Part shown: positions 6,729 through 13,957 of the stretch, piece after piece
Numbering within the stretch: the first letter of the stretch is position 1
How the letters are laid out: each line of letters starts with the position of its first letter
Assembly (NCBI GenBank): GCA_041178545.1
Contig: JBEGVB010000214.1
Coordinates: 1 to 14,154, forward strand
Reading direction: 5' to 3'
From: JBEATZ01 sp041178545
GTDB taxonomy: Bacteria > Planctomycetota > UBA1135 > UBA2386
Length of the DNA: 14,154 bases
Notes under the pieces: model-generated
The model's database searches: none
Seen by the model: the letters and a program-made list of their open reading frames with translations, nothing else
What the model was told of the DNA's origin: nothing
Translations under genes and position numbers: made by a program

Positions 6729-6733
6729 AGGAG
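6729..6733 (+). promoter_or_regulatory. Ribosome binding site that decides the TTG start
   Basis: AGGAG lies 6 nt before the TTG at 6740, an ideal spacing. No ATG or GTG with a comparable site gives an N-terminus of the family length, so it supports TTG as the initiation codon. Confidence 0.7.
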
Positions 6734-6739
6734 CCCGCC

Positions 6740-8293
6740 TTGAACCCAGCCGATTTCCGCAACGAGCCCTTCACCGACTTCACCAAGCCCGAGAACCAGC
6801 AGGCCTTCGAACAGGCCCTGAAGGACGTGGCTGCGAAGCTCGGCCGCACCTGGCCGTGCTGGATCGACGGCAAGGAGGTCACCGGCAAGGCGACCTTCAC
6901 CACCACCGACCCCGGTGAGGTCAGCCGCACCGTCGGCACCTTCCAGAAGCTCACCGCGGCCCACGGTGCCCAGGCGGTCGAGGCAGCCCATGCCGCGTTC
7001 CCCGAGTGGGCCGAGACGCCTGCCCAGCAGCGTGCAGACGTCCTGTTTGCTGCCGCGAAGAAGATGCGCGAGCGCAAGCACCACTTCAGCGCCCAGCTCG
7101 TCCACGAGGTCGGCAAGTCGTGGGCCGAGGCCGATGCGGACACCGCCGAGGCCATCGACTTCCTCGAGTACTACGCGGGCCAGGCCCTGCGCCTCGCCCA
7201 GCCGCAGCCGGTCTCGCCGGTCGCAGGTGAACGCAACCAGATGGTCTACATCCCCCTCGGCGTGGGCGCGATCATCCCGCCGTGGAACTTCCCGCTCGCG
7301 ATCGCGGCGGGCATGGCCGCTGCCGCCATCGTCGCCGGCAACACCGTCGTGCTGAAGCCCGCGAGCCAGTCGCCTGCCGTGGCCGGCATGTTCGTCGAGC
7401 TCATGTACGAGTGCGGGCTGCCCAAGAAGGTCCTCAACTTCGTCACCGGCCCCGGCTCCGAGCTGGGCGGCGCGCTCGTCAAGCACGCGAAGACCCGCTT
7501 CGTGTCCTTCACCGGCAGCAAGGAAGTGGGCCTCTGGATCAACGAGGAGGCGGCCAAGACCCAGAAGGGCCAGATCTGGATCAAGCGCGTCATCGCCGAG
7601 ATGGGCGGCAAGGACAGCATCCTCGTCGACGCCGACTGCAACCTCGACGCCGCGGTCGAGGCCGTTGCCGCGTCTGCCTTCGGCTACCAGGGCCAGAAGT
7701 GTTCGGCATGCAGCCGCGCCATCGTCCACGCCAAGGTCTACGACGAGTTCGTCAAGAAGCTCGAGCCGAGGGTCAAGGCCATCGTCCAGGGCCACCCGTC
7801 GGTGCGCACCAACTGGATGGGCCCCATGGTCGACGCCGGCGCGAAGAAGAAGACGCTCGAGTACATCGACATCGGCCGCAAGGAGGGCAAGCTCCTCTGT
7901 GGCGGCGGTGCCGCACCCGGCAACGGCCACTACGTGCAGCCCACCGTGTTCGTCGACGTGAAGCCCACGGCGCGCCTCTCCCAGGAGGAGATCTTCGGCC
8001 CCGTGCTCGCCGTCATCCGCGTCGACAGCTTCGACGAGGGCCTTGCCGTCGCCAACAACACCGAGTTCGGACTCACCGGCTCCGTGTTCACCACCAACGA
8101 GGAGCACAAGGACCTGTGCCGCCGCCGCTTCCACGTGGGCAACTTCTACATCAACCGCAAGTGCACCGGCGCGCTCGTGGGCGCCCACCCCTTCGGCGGC
8201 TTCAACATGTCCGGCACCGACAGCAAGGCCGGCGGCCCCGACTACCTGCTGCAGTTCCTGCAGGCGAAGACGATCAGCGAGAAGATCGGCTGA
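6740..8293 (+). CDS. L-glutamate gamma-semialdehyde (1-pyrroline-5-carboxylate) dehydrogenase
   Basis: This NAD-dependent aldehyde dehydrogenase oxidises glutamate gamma-semialdehyde to glutamate, the second step of proline (and arginine/ornithine) catabolism, in the cytosol. The 517-aa product matches the stand-alone RocA-type enzyme (about 515 aa). Visible motifs: PWNFP at 181-185 in the cofactor site, GNTVVLKPAS at 200-209, FTGSKEVG at 257-264, the general base E287 in AEMGGKD, the catalytic C321 in GYQGQKCSACSRA, EEIFGPV at 416-422, and PFGGFNMSG at 484-492. The C-terminal YLLQFLQAKTISEKIG is typical of the subfamily. The start is TTG, supported by an AGGAG site. No proline dehydrogenase gene is in the window. 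A strong intrinsic terminator begins 31 nt downstream. Confidence 0.96.
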   Translation: MNPADFRNEPFTDFTKPENQQAFEQALKDVAAKLGRTWPCWIDGKEVTGKATFTTTDPGEVSRTVGTFQKLTAAHGAQAVEAAHAAFPEWAETPAQQRADVLFAAAKKMRERKHHFSAQLVHEVGKSWAEADADTAEAIDFLEYYAGQALRLAQPQPVSPVAGERNQMVYIPLGVGAIIPPWNFPLAIAAGMAAAAIVAGNTVVLKPASQSPAVAGMFVELMYECGLPKKVLNFVTGPGSELGGALVKHAKTRFVSFTGSKEVGLWINEEAAKTQKGQIWIKRVIAEMGGKDSILVDADCNLDAAVEAVAASAFGYQGQKCSACSRAIVHAKVYDEFVKKLEPRVKAIVQGHPSVRTNWMGPMVDAGAKKKTLEYIDIGRKEGKLLCGGGAAPGNGHYVQPTVFVDVKPTARLSQEEIFGPVLAVIRVDSFDEGLAVANNTEFGLTGSVFTTNEEHKDLCRRRFHVGNFYINRKCTGALVGAHPFGGFNMSGTDSKAGGPDYLLQFLQAKTISEKIG

Positions 8294-8324
8294 TCCACGG
8301 CGCGCGACGCCGTCACCAAACACG

Positions 8325-8360
8325 ACGGGCCGGGCACACATGCCCGGCCCGTTGCGTTTT
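8325..8360 (+). terminator. Intrinsic terminator of the P5C dehydrogenase gene
   Basis: A perfect 12-bp stem, 8325-8336 with 8341-8352, closes a CACA loop and is followed by TGCGTTTT. It lies 31 nt after the dehydrogenase stop. On the opposite strand the trailing sequence has few T residues, so it works mainly for the plus strand, although its stem could also slow transcription from the convergent peroxidase gene. Confidence 0.88.
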
Positions 8361-8362
8361 CC

Positions 8363-8380
8363 CACCGACGCGAGTCGGTG
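8363..8380 (-). terminator. Possible 3'-end hairpin of the peroxidase gene
   Basis: CACCGAC (8363-8369) and GTCGGTG (8374-8380) form a perfect 7-bp stem around a 4-nt loop, directly after the peroxidase stop at 8388. On the minus strand no T-run follows, so it may act together with the 8325-8352 stem or only protect the mRNA end. Read on the plus strand the loop is GCGA, a GNRA tetraloop. Confidence 0.4.
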
Positions 8381-8387
8381 CCGCGCG

Positions 8388-10055
8388 TCAGAACAACCGC
8401 ACCGACGCACCCTGCGTCACCGCGAGCCCGAACGTCGTGCCGGTGTCCCACACCAGCCACTGGGCCGTCAGGTTGATGCCCGACAGACTCGGGTCTGCGG
8501 GGACCGCCTGCCGCACCGTGCCGAAGCCCTGGCCGCCCACGCCACTCGTACCGCCGAGCACGCGGTTGACGAACAGCGTGCTGCCGAAGATGTCGGCGTG
8601 GAGCGGGATGCCGTTCCAGTTGGTGCCCGGGATCGCCGGGAACAACGAGAGGGCGAGCGTCGCCTGTGCGCCGCCGCGGGCCTGGTGCACGCCCAGCTTG
8701 AACTCACTGTTGCCCACGTTTGCCGGCACCTCGGCCAGCACCTGCGGCACCAGTCCGCCCGTGCCCGCACTGCCCGCACCGAAGACGAAGCCGTTGGGGC
8801 CCATCAACTCGCCGCGCAGCGTCGGCCGGTCGAACGGGAACTGGCGCGCGGCCACGCGCGGGTCCGTGAGCGCGTTGCCCACGAAGTCGGCCAGTGCGTC
8901 CAGTTGCATCGGCATCAGGTTGAGCGGGACGAGCGCGGGATCCTTGTTGTCGAGGAACGGGCCGCCACCGTTGTTGTAGAAGCCCATCGCCTGCTGCACC
9001 GTCTGGAACAACCCGTTGTGCATCAGCATCCGGCGCAGGCCCACGTTGCGCAGCGACGGCACCTTGAACTTGCCGCGGTCTGCCACGTTGTTGGTCACCG
9101 CCTGCCGGCCCATGTCGTCCGCCACCGGCGTGACGCCGATGTTGCGGAACGTGTTGTCCGTGAACAGACCGGGCGTGTGGCACAGGTTGCAGCGCGCAGG
9201 GCCGTTGAAGAGGTTCATGCCGCCCTGCTGCCGCATCGTCATCGCTGCCGTGTTGCCGCGCTGGAACTGGTCCCACGGCGTCTGGTCCGGCACCAGCGTG
9301 CGCTGGTAGGTCGCGAGCGCGAACGCGATGCGCGTCGCCGTGATCCCCGTGTCCCCGAACGCCGCGGCAAAGAGCTGCGGGTACGTCGGGTTGGCGGCGA
9401 TGGCCGCGCTCACGTCGGCAGGCAGGTTGGTGGCGAGGCCCAGCGGCTTTGCTGCCGCCAGCTTGCCCGTGATCTGCGTCCACGAGCGCACGTCGTGGGC
9501 CATCTCCACCGAGGACAGGGGCGGGTCCACCGACTGGTTCTCCAGCGCGCCGCCCGCGGCGATGCGCTGCACCCCGGTCTGCGGGTCGAGGAAACGGCTG
9601 CGCGCGCGGCCGTCCCAGAACAACTCGGGCGCCCAGGGCGCCACGTAGAAGCCCTGCGACGAGCGGCCGGTGGCCTGGGGCTGGAAACCGAACTGCGCCG
9701 AGCGGCGGTAGTCGTTGTTGGCGTCGGCGGCGCGCACGCCTGCCGAGCCGCGGATGTCGTCGGGCGTGCCGAGCAGGTTGTCGCGGCCGGGGTGGATCGC
9801 CGCCGGGCGCGGGTCTCCGCCGCCCGCCTCGGGGCGGTGGCAGGTGCCGCACGCCACGCGGTTGTCCGAGGACATCTGCTCCTCCCAGAACAGGATCTTG
9901 CCGAGCACCGCCTTCTCGGCCGTGATCGGGTTCTCGGGGGGCACGGGTACCGGCGGCAGGCCACCGGGTCCCTGTGCGCTCAGGCTGCCGACCAGCGCCG
10001 ACAGCACGGCGGGCAGCAGCAAGGGGACGCTCACGAACAGCATGCGGGTCTTCAT
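8388..10055 (-). CDS. Secreted di-haem cytochrome c peroxidase / MauG-like protein with C-terminal beta module
   Basis: This is a 555-aa exported protein. A signal peptide ends near SLSA at residues 24-27, followed by a Pro-rich linker (30-42). The di-haem part spans about 43-400: first haem site C69-C72-H73 (ACGTCHRP), LFWDGRARS at 145-153 as in MauG/CCP proteins, second haem site C289-C292-H293 (CNLCHTP), and KVPSLRNVGLRRMLMHNGLF (331-350), which contains the conserved distal-side Met/His region. Such enzymes reduce peroxide or oxidise protein-bound or small-molecule partners in the periplasm. An extra domain at about 435-555 consists of beta-rich Gly/Thr-rich sequence ending in TAQWLVWDTGTTFGLAVTQGASVRLF; similar tails occur on many secreted planctomycete proteins, from memory. 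The ATG at 10055-10053 has GAGGA 6 nt upstream. TAAGCT (10089-10084, minus strand) is a weak -10 candidate. The gene converges on the P5C dehydrogenase gene. Confidence 0.92.
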   Translation of the reverse strand: MKTRMLFVSVPLLLPAVLSALVGSLSAQGPGGLPPVPVPPENPITAEKAVLGKILFWEEQMSSDNRVACGTCHRPEAGGGDPRPAAIHPGRDNLLGTPDDIRGSAGVRAADANNDYRRSAQFGFQPQATGRSSQGFYVAPWAPELFWDGRARSRFLDPQTGVQRIAAGGALENQSVDPPLSSVEMAHDVRSWTQITGKLAAAKPLGLATNLPADVSAAIAANPTYPQLFAAAFGDTGITATRIAFALATYQRTLVPDQTPWDQFQRGNTAAMTMRQQGGMNLFNGPARCNLCHTPGLFTDNTFRNIGVTPVADDMGRQAVTNNVADRGKFKVPSLRNVGLRRMLMHNGLFQTVQQAMGFYNNGGGPFLDNKDPALVPLNLMPMQLDALADFVGNALTDPRVAARQFPFDRPTLRGELMGPNGFVFGAGSAGTGGLVPQVLAEVPANVGNSEFKLGVHQARGGAQATLALSLFPAIPGTNWNGIPLHADIFGSTLFVNRVLGGTSGVGGQGFGTVRQAVPADPSLSGINLTAQWLVWDTGTTFGLAVTQGASVRLF

Positions 10056-10148
10056 GTGGGGTCCTCAGCGAGAGGCGATGGTCAGCTTACGCTCACACGG
10101 AGCGCACCCCCACCAAACGTTACCTCCGCGAGTGCGCACCGGTATCGG

Positions 10149-10682
10149 TCAGCCCACCGAGGCGAGCCGGGCCGAGATGAGGTCGTGGTAGTCCTTCCGC
10201 AGGTCGAGGTTGCGCGCCTGCTTCAGCCAGCCCCGCGCCGCCGACCTCCTGCCCTGGGCCTGCAGCACCTCGGCCATGGCAATGGCCGTTGCCGCGTCCC
10301 ACGGGTCGTGGCCCAGCATGCGGGCGAACGTACGCCGCGCCGCCTCCAGGTCCCCGCGCAGGAAACTTGCCTGCCCTTCCGCGAACACCGCGTTGCGCTG
10401 CCGCCCCATCCGCCCGAGGCGCCTACGCACTCTGGCCCAGATCCACCACACCACGCTCCACGCGCACACCACCTGCATCGCCGCCAGCGTGCCGAGGAAG
10501 AGGTCGGTGCGGTCCTCCCACACGTAGCGCACCAGCAGCGCGCCGTCCGCCAACACCCACACCAGCACCATCAACAACACCCCGCGCACCACCAGCCCCG
10601 TGCGCAGGCACGCCGTCGCGACGAGCACGCCTGCGACGAACAGCGCCAGGTTGGGGATCAGGTCGGGAGTGGGATAGGTCAC
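10149..10682 (-). CDS. Membrane-anchored TPR-like protein of unknown function
   Basis: The 177-aa product has an N-terminal membrane part: a hydrophobic run at about 10-27, a second at about 32-50, and a third at about 62-84 (LFLGTLAAMQVVCAWSVVWW). A basic stretch (RVRRRLGRMGRQRN) then leads into a helical domain (about 100-170) with GQASFLRGDLEAARRTFARM and ATAIAMAEVLQAQGRRSAAR, which read as two TPR-like repeats facing the cytosol by the positive-inside rule. I recognise no named family. The GTG at 10682-10680 is chosen because it opens the first membrane segment; the frame stays open upstream, but that part runs through the 59-nt hairpin and loses coding character. No ribosome site is present. 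TAGAGA on the minus strand (10714-10709) is a possible -10 box. It is followed, 93 nt further on, by the peroxidase gene in the same direction. Confidence 0.75.
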   Translation of the reverse strand: MTYPTPDLIPNLALFVAGVLVATACLRTGLVVRGVLLMVLVWVLADGALLVRYVWEDRTDLFLGTLAAMQVVCAWSVVWWIWARVRRRLGRMGRQRNAVFAEGQASFLRGDLEAARRTFARMLGHDPWDAATAIAMAEVLQAQGRRSAARGWLKQARNLDLRKDYHDLISARLASVG

Positions 10683-10765
10683 GGAGTCAGGTCGACGGGT
10701 TGGGAAACTCTCTACCCGAACCGACCGCCTCCGCACAGCCTTCTTGCGGGGGTGGCGGGGGGCAC

Positions 10766-10824
10766 GTGGCAATCTGCTCTCGAAACCCAGCACTCTCTGC
10801 TGGTTTTTGCGACCAGATTGCCAC
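10766..10824. repeat. 59-nt near-perfect inverted repeat (long hairpin)
   Basis: Two 27-nt arms (10766-10792 and 10798-10824) flank a CTCTC loop. The outer 11 bp are perfect: GTGGCAATCTG against CAGATTGCCAC. The only mismatches are 10777/10813, 10780/10810 and 10786/10804, plus one G-T wobble at 10782/10808. The right arm overlaps a second possible pairing, TTGCCAC (10818-10824) with GTGGGCAA (10828-10835, one bulged base), that excludes the first. There is no T-run on either strand, so it is not an ordinary terminator. It lies in the 249-nt gap between the putative lipoprotein and the membrane-TPR gene. Candidates are a small non-autonomous element, a REP-like dispersed repeat, a structured RNA or a processing site. 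No target duplication is visible at the ends. Confidence 0.85.
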
Positions 10825-10907
10825 CCAGTGGGCAACCAACCCTTGGTGTCTGCGCAAGTCGGACCGCCTACAAACAGCTGCCGGCAACGGTTGCAGCCCG
10901 CAGCGGT

Positions 10908-10923
10908 CGCACCACAGGGTGCG
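10908..10923 (-). other. Hairpin after the putative lipoprotein gene
   Basis: CGCACC (10908-10913) pairs with GGTGCG (10918-10923) around an ACAG loop, 8 nt beyond the stop of the lipoprotein gene on the minus strand. There is no T-run, so it is a weak terminator or mRNA-end stabiliser candidate. Confidence 0.3.
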
Positions 10924-10931
10924 CCTCACCC

Positions 10932-11393
10932 TCACCGCGCAGGGCCCGGGAACACCAGGAACCGCTTCCACAGGCTGCCGCCGAAGCCCGAACCGTGCAC
11001 GACGCAGGTCCGCAGCTCGCCGACCGAGAGGGGCCCGGCCGTGACCCCGAACTCCCGCTGCGCCCATTCCGGCTGGTGGTAGAGCTCGACGGAGTCGTCC
11101 ACCGCGAGGCCGAGGTCCGGCGCATCCGACAGGCACTGCACGCCGACGACGCCGGCGCGGACGAACTGCACGCGGCAGGCGACCAGCACGGTGACGGCGC
11201 GCGAGCCCGGCAGCACGTTGTACGGCGATCGGAACCTGCCGGCGACCTCGCGCAGCATGGCGGCGACGGCTTCGCGGTCGCCATGGGCGAAGTCTGCCAA
11301 GGAGGGTTCGTGGCCAGCTGGCGCTGCCGCCGTCGAGCACGACATGGCGGTGGCAAGCACCCCGAGGCACGCCAGCTGGGACAGGGTCTTCAT
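10932..11393 (-). CDS. Putative lipoprotein / secreted protein of unknown function
   Basis: I do not recognise a family. The 153-aa product begins MKTLSQLACLGVLATAMSC, a signal peptide whose final AMSC resembles a lipobox with C19 as the lipidated residue, although the -2 Met is atypical. The mature part contains a predicted helix at about 34-53 (LADFAHGDREAVAAMLREVA) and then a beta-rich region with VTVLVACRVQFVRAGVVGVQCL, YHQPEWAQREFGV and ELRTCVVHGSGFGGSLWKRF. Three further cysteines in this region could form a disulfide. The ATG at 11393-11391 has a GAGGA site about 9 nt upstream. Codon third positions are G/C rich, as in neighbours. It lies 123 nt downstream of the FAD oxidoreductase gene, on the same strand, and upstream of the hairpin region; co-transcription is possible. 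Confidence 0.72.
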   Translation of the reverse strand: MKTLSQLACLGVLATAMSCSTAAAPAGHEPSLADFAHGDREAVAAMLREVAGRFRSPYNVLPGSRAVTVLVACRVQFVRAGVVGVQCLSDAPDLGLAVDDSVELYHQPEWAQREFGVTAGPLSVGELRTCVVHGSGFGGSLWKRFLVFPGPAR

Positions 11394-11516
11394 CGGCGCA
11401 GTTCCTCGTTCCTTGGACCGTTCACACCGACGGCGCACGCGCCCAAGAGCCGTGGCAGCCGGACCGAGTGCAGTGCCGATGGACCCGCCCAACCACCCGG
11501 CGCAACGCCACCGCCG

Positions 11517-12692
11517 TCAGAAGTTGGTCGCCAGGAACCGTGAGGCCCACGCGAGCTTCTCCTGGAACTGCTCGAGGTCGGGCACCCTGGTGGCCACCTG
11601 CGGCGCCGGCATCGCAAAGAAGTTCGCCTCGCCACCCATCGCATGGCTGTCGCCGAACTCGACGAAGCAGAAGCCCTGGGCCGTGAACTCCGCCGTGCAT
11701 GGCTTGCCCAGCACATGCGCTGCGATCTGTTCTGCGACGACCTTGGCGTGTGCCTCGGCAAAGACGGCGGCTTTGGGCAGCACCAGCGGCACGTCCGGCT
11801 TGTAGCGGCCCGGCAGCGGCACCGACGTCACGTCGCCGATGGCCCACACCCGCTCGACCGATGTCTGCAGCGTCTTCGGGTCGACCGGGATCCATCCCCC
11901 GGCGGCAGCCAGCCCTGCGTCGCGCACGACCTTGGGTGCCTGATGCGGCAACACGCTGACCAGCAGGTCGTACCTCACCTCGGTGCCGTCCTCGAACTGC
12001 ACCACCTTGCGATCGGCGAGCACTGCCTTCGTCTTCTTCGCCGGGTGGTAGGCGATGTCGCGTTTCGCCAGTTCGTCCTTCATGAACTCGCCCATCCTGG
12101 CGCCGGCGCTCGGCATCGGCGCCGGCTCCACGGTGCACACCGTCAGCTTCGTCTTCGCCCGCACTCCCCTCTGCTTGAACTCGTGGTCGAGCAGGAACGC
12201 CAGTTCGTACGGCGCCGGCGGGCACTTGATCGGCATCCTCGGGTTGAGGATGACGATCTCGCCACCCTGCCACCCGGCGAGCACCTTGCCGAGCTTCAAT
12301 GCCCCATCCATCGTGTAGAAGGTCTCGGCCTGCGCGAGGCCAGGCACCGCCGACGGATCGAGGTCGGCCCCCAGGGCGATGACGAGGTAGTCGGCAGTGA
12401 GCGTCGCCTTGCTCGTCCGCACCTCGCGTGCCTTCGGGTCGATCGCGAGGACCGTGTCCGCGACCACCGTGATGCCGCGCGCAGACAGGGCGGCAACGGG
12501 TCGGGTGACGTCCTCCAGCTTCTGGTGGCCGAGCATCACCCAGGTCTTGGCGGCGCCGAGGTAGCAGTCCCGCCGAGGCTCGACGACGACGATCTCATGG
12601 TCCGCACCCGCCTCGCCCAACGACTGCCGCAGGGAGTTTGCAGCGACCACGCCACCCACGCCGCCGCCCAGGATCAATGTTCTCGTGCCCAT
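11517..12692 (-). CDS. FAD-dependent NAD(P)/sulfide:quinone oxidoreductase-like flavoprotein
   Basis: The 391-aa protein belongs to the two-dinucleotide-binding-domain family that includes sulfide:quinone oxidoreductase, flavocytochrome c sulfide dehydrogenase and type II NADH dehydrogenase. The N-terminal FAD-binding motif LILGGGVGG is at 6-14, an ALGAD segment at 106-110 and the second FAD motif VWAIGDVTS at 282-290. IKCPPAPYELAFLLD (155-169) carries C157 at the position of the conserved redox cysteine of SQR/FCSD enzymes, and C332 or C342 in the C-terminal GKPC or GFCFVEFGD is the likely partner. This favours sulfide or persulfide oxidation over NADH oxidation. There is no signal peptide and no membrane helix; SQRs bind membranes through an amphipathic C-terminus. 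The ATG at 12692-12690 sits directly before the dinucleotide fold, with GAGG 10 nt upstream. The quinone and substrate are not determinable from sequence alone. Confidence 0.9.
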   Translation of the reverse strand: MGTRTLILGGGVGGVVAANSLRQSLGEAGADHEIVVVEPRRDCYLGAAKTWVMLGHQKLEDVTRPVAALSARGITVVADTVLAIDPKAREVRTSKATLTADYLVIALGADLDPSAVPGLAQAETFYTMDGALKLGKVLAGWQGGEIVILNPRMPIKCPPAPYELAFLLDHEFKQRGVRAKTKLTVCTVEPAPMPSAGARMGEFMKDELAKRDIAYHPAKKTKAVLADRKVVQFEDGTEVRYDLLVSVLPHQAPKVVRDAGLAAAGGWIPVDPKTLQTSVERVWAIGDVTSVPLPGRYKPDVPLVLPKAAVFAEAHAKVVAEQIAAHVLGKPCTAEFTAQGFCFVEFGDSHAMGGEANFFAMPAPQVATRVPDLEQFQEKLAWASRFLATNF

Positions 12693-13183
12693 GGACTTGT
12701 TGCCTCGCCGTGCCACTCTGCGCAGCGAGGGGGCCGCGTACAAGGGGCTGGCAAGGACACGCAGGCGCTGCACGTCACGTGGCAGGCCGCGTGGAGGTCC
12801 ATGACGCGCCATCCGCCAAGGCAGTCGCATGGCTGACCAAGGACCGTGACGTCCTGCTCGCCTCCCGCGACTTCCCTGCAGCACCTTGGACGCACTTGCG
12901 TCCGGAGCCCCCTGCCGGGAGCGCCTTCGCATCCATGCGCAACCGGACCACGCGCTCGAGAAGTCCAGGTCCGACAAGACCGCGCTGGCCATGACCCTCA
13001 AGGCTGCAGAGTCAGCCGAGACGAGTTGCCGTCGCCTGTGTAGCCACGGACCGTTGCCAGCGAGCACCGTGGAGGTAAGGTCCGGGAGCCGGATCGAAGT
13101 CGTCCGCCGCACACTCCGACCGCTGGTGCCCGATCCTGTCCGCCATCGGGATCCGGTGCTCGTGCAGCACAGTTGAGGATGCC
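12693..13183. other. 491-nt divergent intergenic region without a credible gene
   Basis: No open frame here has a supported start, ribosome site and coding-type composition. The region separates divergent starts at 12692 (minus) and 13184 (plus), so it should hold promoters for both, but no good -35/-10 pair stands out. CCCGAT (13129-13134) and ATCGGG (13145-13150) are an inverted pair with a 10-nt spacer, 34 nt before the plus-strand start, and could be an operator. Confidence 0.6.
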
Positions 13184-13957
13184 ATGTTCGAGTTCTTCTT
13201 CTCCCAGCCCTTCTACTCTGCACCAAGGTCGCTCCAGTACCTGGCGCTCGCAGCTCAAGGGGTGGTGGCGTTGCTGCTTGGCATGGGCTTCATGCGGCTG
13301 ATTGGCTGGTTGTTGCAGCGAAGCAAGGCTCCTGGCCCTGTCGCGACGTTCTTCAGTGCGATCACCACCTTGTACGCGCTTTTCTTTGCCTTCCACGCCA
13401 ACCAGGTCTGGTCGTTGGAACAGAAGGTGGAGGTGGCGTTTCGCAGTGAGATCACGGCGATTGCAAGTCTCGACTCCTTGCTGCGACAGGATAATCTGGC
13501 GCTTGAAACCGCCCACTCACACCTTGTGCGTTACGCCGAGGAAGTGGCGCGTGGCGAATGGGAAACCGACCAGGGCAAGCCAAGCCTCCAGGCCAGCCAG
13601 GAGATCGAGAAGCTGAGGGAGGAGTTTGCCCGGGCAACAGGCCGGTTGCCCTCGGTGCTGGGCAGCCGCATCTGGTCCCTCCTCGATGACATTGCCAAGA
13701 AACGCGATGAGCGCCTATCGGCTTCCGAACACTGCCGCAAGCAAGCATCCTGGTGGTCGGTGTTCGTGCTCGGCTTCCTGGCACACCTGGCACTTGGCTT
13801 CGTGCACGCGGATCGTCCGCGCGCAGGAGCGTTCGCACTGACCTTGTTCGCATGCACCACAACTGCCGCCTACATGATCTTGACCAGCGCGATCAACCCC
13901 TTCGCCAAACTGGACAGGATGCAGTACGTGCACGCTGTGCAAACGATGGTGAAGTGA
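13184..13957 (+). CDS. Four-helix membrane protein, DUF4239-like (bestrophin-like)
   Basis: This 257-aa integral membrane protein has two N-terminal helices (about 19-44 and 53-73), a long hydrophilic helical region (about 78-188) and two C-terminal helices (about 190-208 and 213-236). The pattern SAITTLYALFFAFHANQVWSLEQKVEVAFRSE near 58-89, the ERL-containing segment at 176-178 before the third helix, and the closing SAINPFAKLD fit the DUF4239 family, whose function is unknown. The ATG at 13184 has GAGGA 4 nt upstream, the same arrangement as the sigma-factor start. Third codon positions contain noticeably more A and T (TTG, CTT, GCT, AGT, GAT codons) than the neighbouring genes, which could indicate later acquisition or weak selection. 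No partner gene is adjacent within the window. The DUF4239 assignment is from pattern recognition and less certain than the membrane topology. Confidence 0.83.
   Translation: MFEFFFSQPFYSAPRSLQYLALAAQGVVALLLGMGFMRLIGWLLQRSKAPGPVATFFSAITTLYALFFAFHANQVWSLEQKVEVAFRSEITAIASLDSLLRQDNLALETAHSHLVRYAEEVARGEWETDQGKPSLQASQEIEKLREEFARATGRLPSVLGSRIWSLLDDIAKKRDERLSASEHCRKQASWWSVFVLGFLAHLALGFVHADRPRAGAFALTLFACTTTAAYMILTSAINPFAKLDRMQYVHAVQTMVK

Noticed and set aside
10766..10824. Hairpin as a conventional intrinsic terminator
   Set aside because: Neither strand has a T-run after the stem; the flanks are C/G rich.
10741..10835. A possible tRNA gene in the gap (a GGGTTTCGA string resembles a T-arm on the minus strand)
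   Set aside because: No 5-bp T stem, acceptor stem or anticodon arm can be formed in the right order. The complementarity is one long hairpin, not a cloverleaf.
10687..11370. A 227-codon minus-strand frame overlapping the putative lipoprotein gene
   Set aside because: It lacks a signal peptide, domain or ribosome site, crosses the 59-nt hairpin, and its codons are less coding-like than the lipoprotein frame.
8043..11543. A 1166-codon open frame on the plus strand
   Set aside because: It runs antisense to the peroxidase, TPR and lipoprotein genes, each of which has domain or signal-peptide evidence and a plausible start. Long stop-free antisense frames are expected at this GC content. Its translation is low-complexity His/Arg/Ala-rich.
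12693..13226. N-terminal extension of the flavoprotein frame beyond 12692
   Set aside because: The FAD-binding GGGVGG motif should lie at the very N-terminus, as it does from ATG 12692. The upstream part is Arg-rich with no domain and overlaps the start of the membrane gene.
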